NCBI GenBank assembly: GCA_017979445.1
Contig: CM030711.1
Span: 38,618,757 to 38,682,756 of the forward strand
Length of the DNA: 64,000 nucleotides
Origin: Akebia trifoliata
Taxonomy: Eukaryota > Streptophyta > Magnoliopsida > Ranunculales > Lardizabalaceae
Direction of reading: 5' to 3'
Every line of letters begins with the position of its first letter. Position 1 is the stretch's first letter. Below the pieces are notes generated by a model, which had not been told where the DNA came from, made no database searches, and was given only the letters and a program-made list of their open reading frames with translations. A program made the translations under genes and the position numbers. Below are positions 24,214 through 36,860 of the stretch, piece by piece.

Positions 24214-24333
24214 ATTTATAGCCCTGATTCGTAAACACAACTTGCTGCCGAAGTTGAAGGAGCAACTATTTGCTTTTCACAACTCTTGCCTCGGAAGCAA
24301 TTATTTGCCACGTGTACTGATATATTTGGCGCC
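24214..24333 (-). promoter_or_regulatory. Proximal promoter of gene A: TATA box, G-box, E2F-like site
   Basis: Reading upstream of the start codon, TATAAAT lies at 24214-24220, about 92-98 bases before the ATG. CACGTG (G-box core) lies at 24309-24314. TTTGGCGCC, a match to the plant E2F consensus, lies at 24325-24333. G-boxes bind bZIP and bHLH factors. Only the sequence motifs are seen; activity is inferred. Confidence 0.5.
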
Positions 24334-24490
24334 AACATCTAACTGTTGCGTGGGGTTAATTTTTCTGTTTGGGATAACTACTTGCAGATCAAAATTCATC
24401 GATTGCACCCCAACTTTAAAAAATGCCAATTTTTAATTTTTATAAACTTCATATAAAATCTCACATTTATAAGGGTGTGTTTGGAAACCT

Positions 24491-25852
24491 CCAATTCAGC
24501 ATGAGAGTTGGAGATTCGAAAGAGTTCAACTTTCGAAAATTAACTGTGAGAGTTAAAAATAGCATTCGTGTTTGGTAGCTACTAAAAGGAAGAATATTGA
24601 AAGGAGCTTTTTTTGTTTGAAACATCCCAAGAAATCCATTTGTGGTAATTCGAGCATCTCCTTAAACGATTTTTGCTTTTGCTTCCATGGCTCTATATCT
24701 CCAGTAAATCTAATTTGAATCTCGATTGAATTTCGAAAATAAATCGAGATAATCGTCCGCTAATCTCATAGACAAAGCCCCATTTGAAGAATGAAGAGAC
24801 ATATAAGATGTGAAGTTTTAATTCTCTAAAACGATATTAGAGGGAAAATCGAAACTTTGCCAGAGAACAGAGTGAGAATTATCAAACTTTTGTATTTGGA
24901 GATTAAAGTTGTTGAAGAGAAGAAGATGGTCACCTTCGCTTTGAGTTGACCAAAATACCCCTAAGTACAAATCGGATAATATGAGATTGCCATTGAAGAT
25001 GAGTTGAGTGGATTTAGACCAAAGAACAGAGATACTCGTGGTGGCGAGCCATGACGAGTAAATAAAATGATTTCATCATATATTTTGGTAACTCGCACTT
25101 TTTTTTTCGTTGTACTACTCTCGAAGAACAAAAAAGAAGAAGAATTGGGTTTCGGAAGAATCTATGCAACTTCCAAATAATGTAAACTATTTTTAGAATA
25201 GTTTGAGCTTACTAAAAAAGACTGCAACTTTGATTAGTGCAGTCATACCAATAGAATGCAAAGAGAATAGTTTAAGTGGTAAAGTGCAATCAATACTAGG
25301 TAATCTATAAGTAGTGTGTCTATTTCAATTATGGAGCTATGAGGCCCATGGGTCAATATCAAACCATTGTCGAGATGCTCAGCAACAAACCTACTTTCGA
25401 AAACACGATGAAATGAAAATAGGAAGAGAAAAAATAACAAGAATAGAAAACAAACCTTCGACCTACGAACTACTATTAACAAAAAAGTTCTATAGAAAAA
25501 ATAATATCCTAGACAAATGGTGCTTTACATTTCTTGATCACCGCTTACCAATGAAACACCAACCCCAATATTGTATATAACAGTGTTGTTGAAATCCTCT
25601 TCTTTACTTTCGAATCTTTAGTTTCTCTCTTTCCAAATTTCCTAATATATAGCGAAAGGAATCACACTTTATAGGATATGCTCATTTGATGTGAAAATTA
25701 TAACCTGCCAATTGTTGACAACTCTATAAGAGATTTCGGTGAGATCCAGTCGATGTCCAAATGAATTGTGCTACCAAACATTAATGAATAAACAAATGGT
25801 TTGTTGATTATGTATTGTACTTAACAAAAATAATATGTTAACATGATCAACT
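24491..25852. other. Intergenic stretch upstream of gene A
   Basis: I see no gene. The phrase 'gggtgtgtttgg' at 24474-24485 and 'ctaccaaacatt' near 25771 could be worn ends of a Harbinger-type element with TAA duplications, but the arms do not pair well. Frames at 25243-25580 on both strands have no recognisable features. Confidence 0.4.
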
Positions 25853-28800
25853 TGTTGTAAGGGTAGAATAGTCATTTAATTTATATTGTGGATTTGCTAG
25901 TATTTTCTATTTTGTATGAGGGTATTTTTATCAGTCCCATGTTAACCTAAAATAAATATTCTATCCTGGAGACATGTTATAAATTCATGTTCCCCACCTT
26001 TTTATCACTTAGGGTTTATTATTGGCAACTTAGTATCAAAGCATAACAAAATACGAATGGATTAATCGACAGAAAAAACCACTAAAGAGGTTGTCATACT
26101 GCTGACATCAGCATATGTACTACTGAAGTCAGCAGTCTAAAAAGTTGTAATATGGGTTTTTTTTTCTATGGCTAGAAAACCCCCTCTTCTATTTTGGTTA
26201 TTGTTTTTGGGTTTTAGAATCCATAATTTTTGTGTGGCTGATTTTTGGACTGTTTCATGTAAAACAAGTCCTAGTAAATCTGATATGGCTAATTTTTATA
26301 TTCTTTTGTCCAAAATAGATACTAATTTGAGGTTCTTTTGTCCTAGTTTGTATTATTGGGTTCTGCAACTCCATAGTGGATGGAAACTTTCCAAAGTTAA
26401 GAGGCCATGTCTGGTACTTCCAACTCTATAAATCGATCATATGTTCCCTTGGAAAATACAAATATGATGATTACTACAGTTAGATTGGATGGGAAAAACT
26501 ACTTAGAATGGTCATAATAGGGAAAAATGTATATTGGAGGCAGAAGCAAACTAGGATATATCACTAGAAGGGTATTTGAGTTTCTTTATGATAAGTGGGA
26601 AACTGAAAACCTCATTATCATGTCGTGGTTTCTTATTCCTTAGGCAACTGAGGAGATTTGGGAGTGTGCAGCCCAAACACATTCTCAATAGAAATGCATT
26701 CAATGAGTTTATAAGTTGTGACAGAAGATATCCCATCCGCATTAGGGGAAGAGTACCTTGGCTGAGTACTTTACTTCTCTTAATAGAATGTAGGAGGAGT
26801 CAGACCATTACCATATGTTCTAGCCTATGTGTCATGAAGATGGAAAATAATATAAGAAGTTAGTGGTATAGAACAGGATATTTGAGTTTCTTGCAGGATT
26901 TAATTTAGAGTTTGAGTTGGCTTGTGTTCAGATCCTAAATCGGGATGACCTACCAACCCTTAATCAAGTATACTCCTATGTCCAAATCGATGAGAGTAGA
27001 AGACTCGCTATGAATCAGGTTCCTACCACTGAAAGATTTGCATGGATTTCATGGGGGATAGAAATTTAGTGACAAAGGAAACACGAGTTCAAGTGATTGG
27101 GATAATCTCAAATGTGAGCATTGTAGCAAGAAATGACATACAAACAAGAAGTATTGGGATTTGGTTGGTTGCATATAGAAGTTTAATTGGTCATGACCTT
27201 CTACAACTCATAATGCTACTATGGATAATCCTACATTGGGAGTAGGAGTTCCATCATAACCTTCCTCTAAATATATGTTCACTATTCCCAATGAATTACT
27301 AGAACAACTCCGTTACGCCATGGCATAGTTAGATCAAGCATCTACTACCTCTTCCTTTGCTCAGTTAGGTATTGTTGGTTCTGTTCATCACGTGTCCAAT
27401 TCTTTTCCTACCTTTCCCTTGATTATTGACTGTGGGGCTTCCGCACACATGTCGAGTATGTCATCCATGTTCACCTGTTATTATGTTTGCTCTGGAAGAC
27501 ACAAAGTTAGGATTGCAAATGGTACCCTTTCTGTCATGTCCGAATAGGGAACATTACCATTTCACCAAATTTCTCCTTATCCCCAGCATTACATGTCCCC
27601 AATTTTTCTACTAAATTGTTATTAGTCAGATCTCTCATAAAACATTGAATTGTTGTATCACTTTTTTTCCTTCGCATTGTGTGTTTCAAGACTTGGATAA
27701 GAGGAAGACGATTGACATTGAGTGTGACAGTGATGGCATTTATCTTCTCAACAAGACTTTCACTGTCTCAACATCATTGCAAGTTAGTAGTAGTAGTAGT
27801 AAAGTCAATAAAGATCATGTTATGTGTTGGCATGCACGCCTTGGTCATGTGTCTTTCAATATTTAAAACTTATATTTTCAGACTTGTTTTTTCTTGTGTC
27901 TTTGTCAGATCTTCATTGTAAAATCTGTAAATTGGCCAAACATTGTATAATGTTTTTTCCTTCTAGAGGTAATAAATTAATTCTTTGTTTGATCTTATGC
28001 ATAACGATGTTTGGGTACCTTCTCCTATTACCTTTATTTTTGGGTTCCGCCACTTTGTTACTTTTGTTGATGATCATTCTCAATGGACATGACTATATCT
28101 TATGAAAGTAAAGGATGACGTTTACTTTATTTTCAAAATCTTTCATAAGATGGTGGTCGCCCACTAAGAGAAGAAAATAAAAATCATTTGATCTTAAAAA
28201 AAATACTTTTCTGAAATCGAGATTGAACATCAAACTCCATGTGTTCATACACCACAACAGAATGGTGTGGCAGAACAGAAAAATTGCCATCTTCTTGAGG
28301 TGACTAGATTACTTATGTTTGGTAACAATGTTCTAAAAATCTTATTGGTTGAATGCAATTCTTACTGTTGTATATCCCATTAATCGAATGCCTTCTCAAT
28401 GTCCTGAATTTCAAAATCCCATATCAGTCTTCAACCAAATATACCCTTGTTTTAGGTCTCACCCAAAGTTTTTGGGTGTGCTTATTATGTTCATGTCTTT
28501 GGTCCTAACCATACAAGTTAGATCCTAGGACTCTTAAGTGCTTTTTTTGGGGGGTATCATTCATATCTCAAAGGATACAAACGTTATCACCCCCTGCACA
28601 TTGTTGGTTACTTTTCAAGAGTTTGTTCCTTATTTCACCATAAATAGATCCACCTCTCTTCACGGGAAGAATTTGGGTGACAATATTAGTGAATAGAGGT
28701 TTCTTCAAATTCTATTGTATGTGCTAGTTCCATTTGATATGTCTCATCAAGTTCCCTCTAATGTATCTCTACTTGTTGATAATATTACCATAACTTGTGA

Positions 28801-30089
28801 CAAGTGTGCTGGTGAACAGAAGGAGATTAAAGTCTACAGTCGAAATTGCTAGAACATGGAGAAAAATGCCACAATTGATAATCCTCTAGGCCAACCTGAG
28901 TTCTTGGATCTAGATAATTATGTTACTTCTAGTAATACTCATTGTGTTGATAGTTCTAATCTTCCTATTACTCACAAAAAGGCACACGAAGGTTGTACTC
29001 AGCATCCCATTGAACGATTTATGTTGTACAAGGCATTATCCGTCTTGTACATTTCGTTTGTTATCTCGTTAGCTTTTGTGTCTACTCTTTCATCTATTGC
29101 AGATACTCTAAAATATCCAAAATGGAGGGAAGCAATCATTTATGAATTGAAAACCTTGGAAAAAAATTCTATTTGGGAACTAGTTGATCTACTAAAGGGA
29201 AAGGTAGCTGTGGGGTGTAAGTGGATGTACACTATGAAATATAATCCAGATAGTGTAGTTGAAAGATATAAGGAAATATTAGTTACTAAAGGCTATACTC
29301 AAGCCTATGAAATTTACTACAAGGAAAAGTGTGCTCAAGTGGAAAAGTTAAACTTTATTAGAGTTATCCTATTTGTATTAGCTAATCTAATATGACCTTT
29401 ATATCAACTTGGTGTGAATAATGTTTTCCTTCATGGTGACTTGAAAGAAGAGGTGTACATGTTTCCTCCATCAGGATTCCTAGTGGCAGGAAGAGAAATG
29501 AAAGTATGCAAACTAAAAAATCGTTATATGGGTTGAAACAATCATCTAGGGCGTGGTTTGAAAGTTTTAGTGGTGCAATACTAAATCTGAAATATATCAC
29601 TCTCTATTTATTAAACATACATCAGGCAACATGACCACTCTCATTGTTTATGTCGATAACATTGTGGTGACAAGGTATTTAGCCCGTGAATTTGAAATCA
29701 AGGACCTTGGACATTTGAAATATGTTATTGATATAGAAGTGGCGAGATCTCGTGTGGGAGTATTTATTTCTCAAAGGCAGTATCTGTTGGATCTTCTTCA
29801 AGAGACAGGAAATTTGGGGGCAAAACCAGTTGCTACACCTAAAGCACCTAATCATAGGTTTAATAAGCAAAATGGTAAGCCTCTATAGAATATAGGTATG
29901 TTCCAGCGTCTAATTGACCGATTAATTTACCTTTTTATCATTCGTCCATATATTGCTTATGCAGTTAGGGTCATAAGCTAATATACGTACTCCTCACATA
30001 GTATATGGAAGTACTTTATCATATCTTGAGGTATCTAAAGTCTTACTTAAGTATAATGGGCACATGAGAATAAAAGCTTCTATTGATGA
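25853..30089 (+). mobile_element. Decayed Ty1/Copia element, 3' end lost
   Basis: A short candidate 5' LTR (25853-26027, TGTTGTAAGG to TTGGCA) is followed by a degenerate initiator-Met primer site (about 26030-26042, TTAGTATCAAAGC against the usual TTGGTATCAGAGC). Remnants of gag, protease, integrase and RT follow. The coding sequence stops inside RNase H where a Tat-family LTR fragment begins at 30090. No 3' LTR is found, so this element was truncated by the later insertion or a deletion. Confidence 0.8.
26450..30089 (+). pseudogene. Copia gag-pol remnant
   Basis: Recognisable pieces in order are: gag (TTVRLDGKNYLEW near 26470; FNLEFELACVQILNRDDLPTL near 26900), protease (FPLIIDCGASAHMS near 27415), pre-integrase (MCWHARLGHVSFNI near 27824) and an integrase Cys motif (CKICKLAKHC near 27915). 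RT follows (KWREAIIYELKTLEKNSIWE near 29120; NVFLHGDLKEEVYM near 29420; LIVYVDNIVVT near 29640). The protease has DCGA where DSGA is usual, and the RT box reads YVDN instead of YVDD. These changes, with stops and frameshifts, mean it is inactive. Confidence 0.82.
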
Positions 30090-30741
30090 TTTAGACGCCC
30101 TAATTTACATGGGCCCCACTCCATAAATCTTAAAAATTTTATATTTTTAAATCAAATTGTTAACAAATGGGCCAAAGGCCCAAGTATACAAAATCCACAT
30201 TTTTTCTAGACAAAAGCCCAAGGCCTTTAAACAAATCTATGGACCCACAAATAACTATTTTTGTATTTCCTCCTACAACCCACTCTATAAGTCCATTATA
30301 TTCTTAAGCCCCTTCTAAACCCGATTTTCCTATCCCTAATCAATTTCTAACAAAATTCTAGCCTAAATTCTCAACCAATTTCTACCCCACTCAATCCCCT
30401 AAGCCAATTTCCCTAACCAATTCAATCTTTAGCCATATTCCAAATCCAATCTAAACCCACACCCATATCTCATCACTAAAACCATCAATATTCTTTTAAA
30501 AAAATCCAATCCCTATTCAACCATGCCCATGTCAATCTCCATATCTCTTAAAATCCAAATCCAACAACTCAATCCATTTTCATTGACTTATGTCAAGGTC
30601 CAACAAGATTCAAGAGACTATTCTTATAAAATAAACATGTGTCACTAGCACAATCACTCTCCCAAATCTATCCCATTAAACCTTATCATAAAAAACTCAT
30701 ACACCACTCCCCTATTATAAAGTCCAATAATTTATTATTAT
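30090..30741 (+). mobile_element. Tat-family LTR fragment
   Basis: It begins TTTAGACGCCC, then 'catgggccccactcc', aligning with TGTAGACACCCC and 'acgggcccccactcg' of the solo LTR at 8892. It keeps the A/C-rich, G-poor composition of that family and an 'acatgtgtcac' word like 'acatgtcatcac'. The right part of the LTR, including the TATA region and the 'ggtggcgactcc' block, is missing. A separate TG...CA element interrupts it at 30742. Confidence 0.65.
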
Positions 30742-31066
30742 TGTAGAGGTAAAATCTTGGATGTCGTCGAGTCCTCGAGATTTACCCCTAACAATCGATC
30801 TTCATTTTCTTAATGCATACAATGATATAAAAATCACATGTAAAAATAACCAAAGAAATAGGAAAAATGAGAAAGATGACAAAACACAATATTAATTTAT
30901 GGGATTTGTCCTAAAATCTGAATGTGTTCCCTGGCTCCAAAGAGCCATTCCACTATTTTTCAAGCCATTACAAGATCTACAAAACCTAGCCCCCTCTACC
31001 TTTTTTCCTCATCCTAAGAGCATCCCCTCCTTCTATCGAATAGTTCTCCTTACATAAAAAGTCAAA

Positions 31067-31106
<40 letters not shown>

Positions 31107-31330
31107 ATCATTAAGAATTCTCTACAAAATCTATTATTATCTAGAAATATATATTCTCTAGTCAATTAGGAGACTTTCTATTTCTGGATAAAATTACAAT
31201 CTTAATCAAATAAAATCTCATCCAAGATATATCAATCAATGCCCCGAGATACATACTAATTATCGTGTGAACGATCATCGATATTCTTCTTATTTACGAC
31301 ACGTGTCTAATACTGATTTTACCCTCTACA
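30742..31330. mobile_element. 589-bp TG...CA element with ATTAT duplication
   Basis: It starts TGTAGAGGTAAAATC and ends GATTTTACCCTCTACA, nearly perfect complements over 15-16 bases. ATTAT stands directly outside on both sides (30737-30741 and 31331-31335). The five-base duplication and TG...CA ends indicate an LTR. With no internal domains it is best read as a solo LTR of a short element, although long end complementarity is unusual for an LTR. It includes a long poly-A run at about 31071-31101. Confidence 0.7.
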
Positions 31331-33198
31331 ATTATCATTATCTTAGTCTTATTTTTTTTTTAGTTTGCTAAGCTTAACATCAACATTAATGTGATTTAGT
31401 AGTTAAAAGAATGGAAAACCCACTCTAGAAAAGGTTCAAGTCTCCGAAGATTAGTTTTTATGTATAAAAGCCTCGTTAGGTAGCCCTGAAAAATAGTTAT
31501 GAGATTTACTATTTTCTTTCTTTTCTTTCTTTGTTTTGGAACATGAGGGCTTTGGACTTGAGGTCACCCTAGAGCTAGGGTTTGCTATTAGAAAATTTTG
31601 GAGGAGGTTTTGGAATTTGGAGCAAGAAGAGTATACCTTCTCAATCATCTTTTTTCTTACGTATTTTATTTTTGTATTAAAAGAGGCAAGTGAAATCTAT
31701 CTTAATGTTTTCTTTTGATTCATTGTATGTTATTGGGCTGGATTCATCATATTGATTATATAAATCATATTGGAATCCAATCGATTAAGGATTCTTTTGC
31801 TTCTTAGACTCTAATTGATTATGAGTTGTTTTACACATTAGATCCCAATTGAATAAGGGATGTTTTGTATGTTAGGTTCGATCGATTAAAGGAATATTTT
31901 GCATGTATAACTACCAATCAATCAAGGGGTTGTTTTGCTTGTTTTATTTTACTAATTAGGATTATGTTGTAGAACTTTAAATAGTGATTTTATGACATTA
32001 TTGCTATTTATTCTAATGATTATGAATCATCAAAAGTATATGATTTCGAGTATTATTTCATGATAATCTTAATATATAACTCTTTTATGTGAAACACATA
32101 AAACACAGAGAATTTAATGGTTAATGAAATTCGAATGATGGAATGATTACATTAAGGGTTTGGGTTGAGTTGACTCAGTGGACCAAGTAGGTGTAGAGTA
32201 AATTGTGTTAATGATTAAATTAGTATACCAAGTCTTAACTATAATTGTGAATCATTGGGTATTGTACCAGTAGATTAAGTTAGTTAAATTAGATTGATCT
32301 ACTGATAATATGTTGTCATACAGGATACATTAGAGTTAGTATTGGATGGACAAAGTCAGTTCGAATTACATTTCGTACAGTGCCACCAGTATGAATTGGT
32401 TCATACTGGCTTGTTATAAGTGGATCTAGGTGATCATTGTCTGAATTTAAATGTAGTTATTGGAATTGATCACTAGATTCGATCAGCCAATTGAACCAAA
32501 GGAATGTTGTTCTGTTATCGACGTAATCTTTGTGTAGTTTGGGTGCATCAACGAACAAATAGTCAAGTGGAATATGTATCTTTCTATGGATTGATGGCTA
32601 TTGATTCTAAATAGAGAACGTTAGTCATTCAGTTGTCATAGAAGATCATGCGTCTTCTATAGGTCTATGACCTTATGTATCTAGTCGTGTAGTTGAGTTA
32701 CACATAGGACATTTTATATTAATACTAATAAATTAATCTTATCTAATGTACCCACATAAGTTATTCATTTATTGATAATTTGTACAGTGACTTCGTACTA
32801 CTATGTTTTGCATAATTGGTGCAAGTTGAGTAGTTGGTAGCTTGCGAGCTGTTGGCTCATCATTGTTTTCTACATATTTTCAGGTACAGTACGTGGACAC
32901 GACGGAGGTGGTGAAGTAGGTTAGTAGATTTGTCTATTTTAGTAATTCTATCTACTTGTTTTATTTTAGAGAGATAGGTAGTGAGGATACGAAACAAATT
33001 TTCTTGATTTATTATAATGTTAGAATTTGGGTTATTTCTTATGATTGGGAAATATTTAGCTACTTGCTCTTGTATTTCCAATTGTATAAATTTTTTAGTT
33101 ATTGTGATATTCTATGCTTGAGATATGTTCTCAGTGTTATACCTCAAAATCCGTGTCCAAATCTAGATGATATTGAGTATTCAAATTTGGAAGTGTGA
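31331..33198. other. AT-rich stretch, probably includes the 5' LTR of the next Gypsy element
   Basis: No gene is seen. Because a Met-tRNA primer site begins at 33203, the LTR of the chromovirus-like element should end near 33198 (ttggaagtgtgaaaa). Its left end could not be fixed. The stretch contains a five-copy degenerate tandem repeat listed separately. Confidence 0.45.
31777..31947. repeat. Five degenerate 34-bp tandem repeats
   Basis: Units start at 31777, 31811, 31845, 31879 and 31913. Each follows the pattern 'cnaatngattaagg', a short spacer, then 'ttttg' and 'ttagat/c'. Spacing is exactly 34 bases although the units are much diverged. It is not coding and may lie in the LTR of the downstream Gypsy element. 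Confidence 0.75.
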
Positions 33199-33423
33199 AA
33201 ATTGGTATCAGAGATCAAGGTCTAGACTTGTAGAAGTATGGAATTAGATAGTTTATGAATCGAATGAAGCCTGGGACATATATTGTCTTGTTTCCAAAAT
33301 ATTTTAAAACTCCTTTATCAATTTCATAGGTTTATTAATTTTTTTCTTTTTTTAGTTCTTTCCTTTTTCCCTTACACTTGAGTTTTGTTGAACTAACATT
33401 ATTCTTGCTCAATTATGAAGGTT

Positions 33424-34440
33424 ATGGCTAGAAGAAGGGGAAAAGCTCGAGGAAGAAACATATGTGGGGGTGAACGAGCAGATGTACCACCCATTAATGA
33501 AGTTACTTGACCAAAGGTAGGTCCAAAGGGTATACCTGACATAGCCGCGATATTGAGAACTTTGCAAGCTGCTACTCGTGCTTTCGATCAGTCAAATCGC
33601 GGGATTGATGCCTGGGACGAAAGGGAAATAGTTAGAGTGCAGGCACTGCTACCACCAGCTACTCCAGTGTCAGAGACTCGTATGACTGACTTAATTAAGG
33701 TGTTTTATATGTATCAACCACCTATCTTTGGGGGCTCGATAGACCCGATGAAAATAGACAAGTGGAGGGAAGAGATGAAAAAGATATTCAAGATGATGGA
33801 TTGTACTGAAGTATAGAAACAAAAGATTGCAGCCTTCAAACTAAAAAGGGATGCACATCATTGGTGGAAGAGCAGGATTAGAAACATGGATGACTCTAAG
33901 ATCACATGGATTGAATTATGGCATATGTTCGATAAAAAATTCTTTTTTTCTAATGTTAGAGACCAAAAGACGACAAAATTCATGACTTTAGAGCAAGGAG
34001 ATCTGTTAATGGCTGATTACGAGACAGAGTTTTCTAAGTTGTCATACTTTGCAACACATATCATACCTAATGAGTATCAACATGCGTGAAAGTTTGAGCA
34101 TGGACTAGAACCATCAATTTGTAAGATGGTGATTGGACTTAGATTGCCACTTTGGCTGAGGTGGTGGAGCGAGCTCAAATTATTGAACGAGATAATGGTG
34201 CATTCAGGAAGACTAGTGCTGATAGAGCATTGCAAAAAGGGAAGAATGAGGCAATATTCCAGCCTACTCAACAGGGGCAACCTAAACAACAATAATGAAA
34301 AAAAATAAAAAGACCATTATGACTTCTACTACAAAATCAGCTGGTAAACAGACTGGCCGAGTTCAGATCAAGGGCAAATGTTTTAACTGTCAGGAGAAAG
34401 GACACATGGCCAAGGATTTCCTCAAACCACGAGTTAAGGG
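33424..34440 (+). pseudogene. Gypsy gag remnant with zinc knuckle
   Basis: One frame runs from an ATG at 33424 through a retrotransposon gag domain (PPIFGGSIDPMKIDKWREEM; LKRDAHHWWKSRI; YETEFSKLSYFATHIIPNEY). It is broken by TGA, TAG and TGA stops (the last at 34087-34089). Further on, another frame has the knuckle CFNCQEKGHMAKDF at 34379-34420, in which the last Cys of CX2CX4HX4C is replaced by Phe. Gag would form the particle core and bind RNA; this copy cannot. Confidence 0.8.
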
Positions 34441-34624
34441 TAATGGACAACGTCGAGGAAAACCAACTCGATAGAATAAAGGGCAGCACAAGCATAATTA
34501 GCCTTAGGGACAGATTCAAAGGTAGAATGGCCATAACCAACTCTTGATGTAGCAACAATAGTCGTAATCAAGACAGCTTAAATGTCATGGTTGTGTTCTT
34601 TCGAAGCGAGGTCATACGGTGCTT

Positions 34625-35105
34625 GAGGTGATAACTTGAAAGCAAGCTTGTCAAAAATATCTCACGCATACAAAATGTAACTAGCAATACAAGAGAACGG
34701 GAGCAACACAAGGAAAAGCCCAGAGGCAACTTTGTTGATGTAGTAAGTAATTACACGGAGTAACACGTTACAAAGTAAATAAGGTATGTTACAAGCAACT
34801 AGTGATCTAGTACACGCGGGACGCCACATAACTTGGGCAAGGGCCCAAAACACACCCTTCTTACCAAGAGTATGTACACTAAGTCTTTCTTGGGTTTCCA
34901 GAAGGAAACATCAAAAGTAAAGGCCAATCATACTCTCTCCTATTTTATTACAATAATGCCACTAAACTAACAAATATGTCATGACATGGGGCTAATATAA
35001 CTTCATATATGAGCCTTACATAGATTTACATGGGTGCTCCCGGATGACTTTGGGGTGAGCTATACCTAACTCTAGGTGTCGTAGTACATGACCTTCACAC
35101 TAAGG
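34625..35105. other. Non-coding insert or decayed linker inside the Gypsy element
   Basis: Between the zinc-knuckle region and the protease about 480 bases encode nothing recognisable and differ in style from the flanks. Words such as 'gggcaagggcccaaaacaca' and many short open frames occur. I saw no clear inverted ends or duplication, so insertion is only suspected. Confidence 0.35.
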
Positions 35106-35125
35106 CTCAGGGTAAGGTCTTTGTT

Positions 35126-36017
35126 GTGGTTCTAAAGGAGCAAGATACCAACAAGGCAGTTATCAAAGGTACACTCCTTATATGCAACATATTTGCTAGA
35201 ATGTTATTTGATACAAGTACTTCACATTCTTTTATTTCCACATCTTTTCCAATCTTGTTGAGTTTAGTAACTGAGTCACTTGTAGTTTCATTGTGTATCG
35301 CCTCACCAACAGGTCGGTCTGCCATGATAGAGTGTGTGGAGTGGGTCCTATCAGCACAGGGGATACAATATTTCCAACTTAGTTAATTGTTCTTAATATG
35401 AACGAGTTTGATGTAAATTTGGGAGTGGATTGGCTATCAACCTTCCATGTCAAGATTGACTCATATGAAAGGTCAATCACCATTTGTTTACTAGGACAAC
35501 CACAATGTGGAATTGCATGTGCTCAGGGTAATTCTTTGGTGGAAAAGTCTCTTACCTACTTAGAAGTGGTAAAGCGAGATTCAGGAGTGCAACACAACCC
35601 AGTAGTTTTAGAATATTCGGACACATTTATGGAAATACCAAGTTTACCAACTTGAGTGAGATTGATTTGTGTATCAACCTCTTACTTGGAACAATACCTA
35701 TTGTCAGATCACCTTAAGTCAGGGATTCATTCACGAGAGCTCTTCAGCATGGGGTATACTTGTCTTGTTTGTCAAGAAGAAAGATGGATCCCCAAGACTT
35801 TGTATCAATTATAGACAATTGAACAAGGTTACGATTAAGAATAAATACATTGTACCGAGGATTGACGACCTCTTTGACCAATTGCGTGGAATTACTTTGT
35901 TCTCAAAGATTAATTTGAGGTCAGGATACCACTAATTAAGGGTGAGAGATGAGGATGTTGAGAAAATAGTTTTCAGAACTCGTTATGAGTCCTACGAGTT
36001 TCTAGTTATACCGTTTA
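35126..36017 (+). pseudogene. Gypsy protease and RT start
   Basis: The protease region reads LLICNIFARMLFDTSTSHSF, where D-T-G is expected at the catalytic site, so the Gly is Ser here. NLGVDWLSTFHVKIDS follows. RT begins with [40 protein letters not shown] and [15 protein letters not shown] at 35935 and a TTK-type loss (the catalytic FSKID/L is INL) add to the decay. The sequence ends in RT before the YVDD box. Confidence 0.8.
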
Positions 36018-36399
36018 GAAAGAGGGGAGGTGGGGTGCACCTGAGTATCTGATCTATTGCAATCTTCTCTTCCTCTCTTAGATAAAAAAAAAATGTTATC
36101 TCCTCTTAATTTCAAACAAAATAGATGCCCTTGACCTTGGTCTCTAATAGAAGACTAGATCATTTAGACCTCCCCCTCATGTGTTTGGTAAATATTTGAT
36201 ATACCCTTGTGTTTTGAGACTGATGGCATGACCCTTGACTATAGTCTTTTGGGAAAGACTTTATCTTTTAAATAATATTAGTGTTTTGAATGTTTCATAT
36301 TGTTTCGGCAAGGTATTAGTATCGTTTCAATTTTTGAAAAAAATCGAATCATCGGAACGAAACAACATTCTATACCATGCTTATATGCCATAACTATTT
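36018..36399. other. Junction stretch between Gypsy remnant and gene copy B
   Basis: No gene is seen. 'gaggtggggtgcacc' starts right where RT stops. Several A and T runs follow. Confidence 0.45.
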
Positions 36400-36860
36400 T
36401 TTCACTGGTATTACCATAGAGTAATGTTTCTTGATGAGAATGGATACGATATTGTTTAGACTTCCCACGTATTGAATATAAAAGTCTTGTATGAATTACT
36501 AATTGCCAATCCACTCATCAAAAAAGAGTTGTCGTATCCGCTTTCAGAGACATCATTGCAAATAGCAACATTGGCCAGGCAAACCATTTTTGTGAAGGAA
36601 AATCTAATAAAAAGACCCGATTTCACCAAATAATCTAAGGAAATCATTTTTGCGGCTGTTGGGACAATTTTATTGAGCCTCACCTTGGGACATGCCTCAA
36701 CGTAGGCCTCATACACTTGATAATAGTCCAATTGTTTATTATGGAAACCCAAGAAAGAACATGTTGGGCTTGGAGAACACAAGACAAATCAACTGGAAAA
36801 TTATATCACACTCAATCAAAACAATAATTTTTATGAAATTAAAGGAGATCCTAATGTCAT

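Larger units (their letters stand above)
16185..24490. repeat. Segmental duplication, copy A
   Basis: The homology starts at 'ttttcaaacagtatctgtga' and runs to the 5' flank of gene A. It matches about 39725-47405 almost throughout, introns included, and about 36400-39665 in part. The repeat unit is one whole gene with its proximal promoter. Confidence 0.9.
33199..36017 (+). mobile_element. Decayed chromovirus-like Ty3/Gypsy element
   Basis: Starting with the primer site TTGGTATCAGAG (about 33202-33213, initiator-Met type), it encodes gag, a zinc knuckle, an aspartic protease and the start of RT. The element stops abruptly in RT at about 36017. The primer site and the gag words (MARRRGKARGR; HHWWKSRI) resemble the Del/Tekay clade. 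No 3' LTR is found. Confidence 0.75.

Noticed and set aside
24474..25785. A 1.3 kb Harbinger-type element upstream of gene A
   Set aside because: Only the outermost 'tgtttgg' words pair. Arms further in do not match, and copy C shares the start without evidence of the rest.
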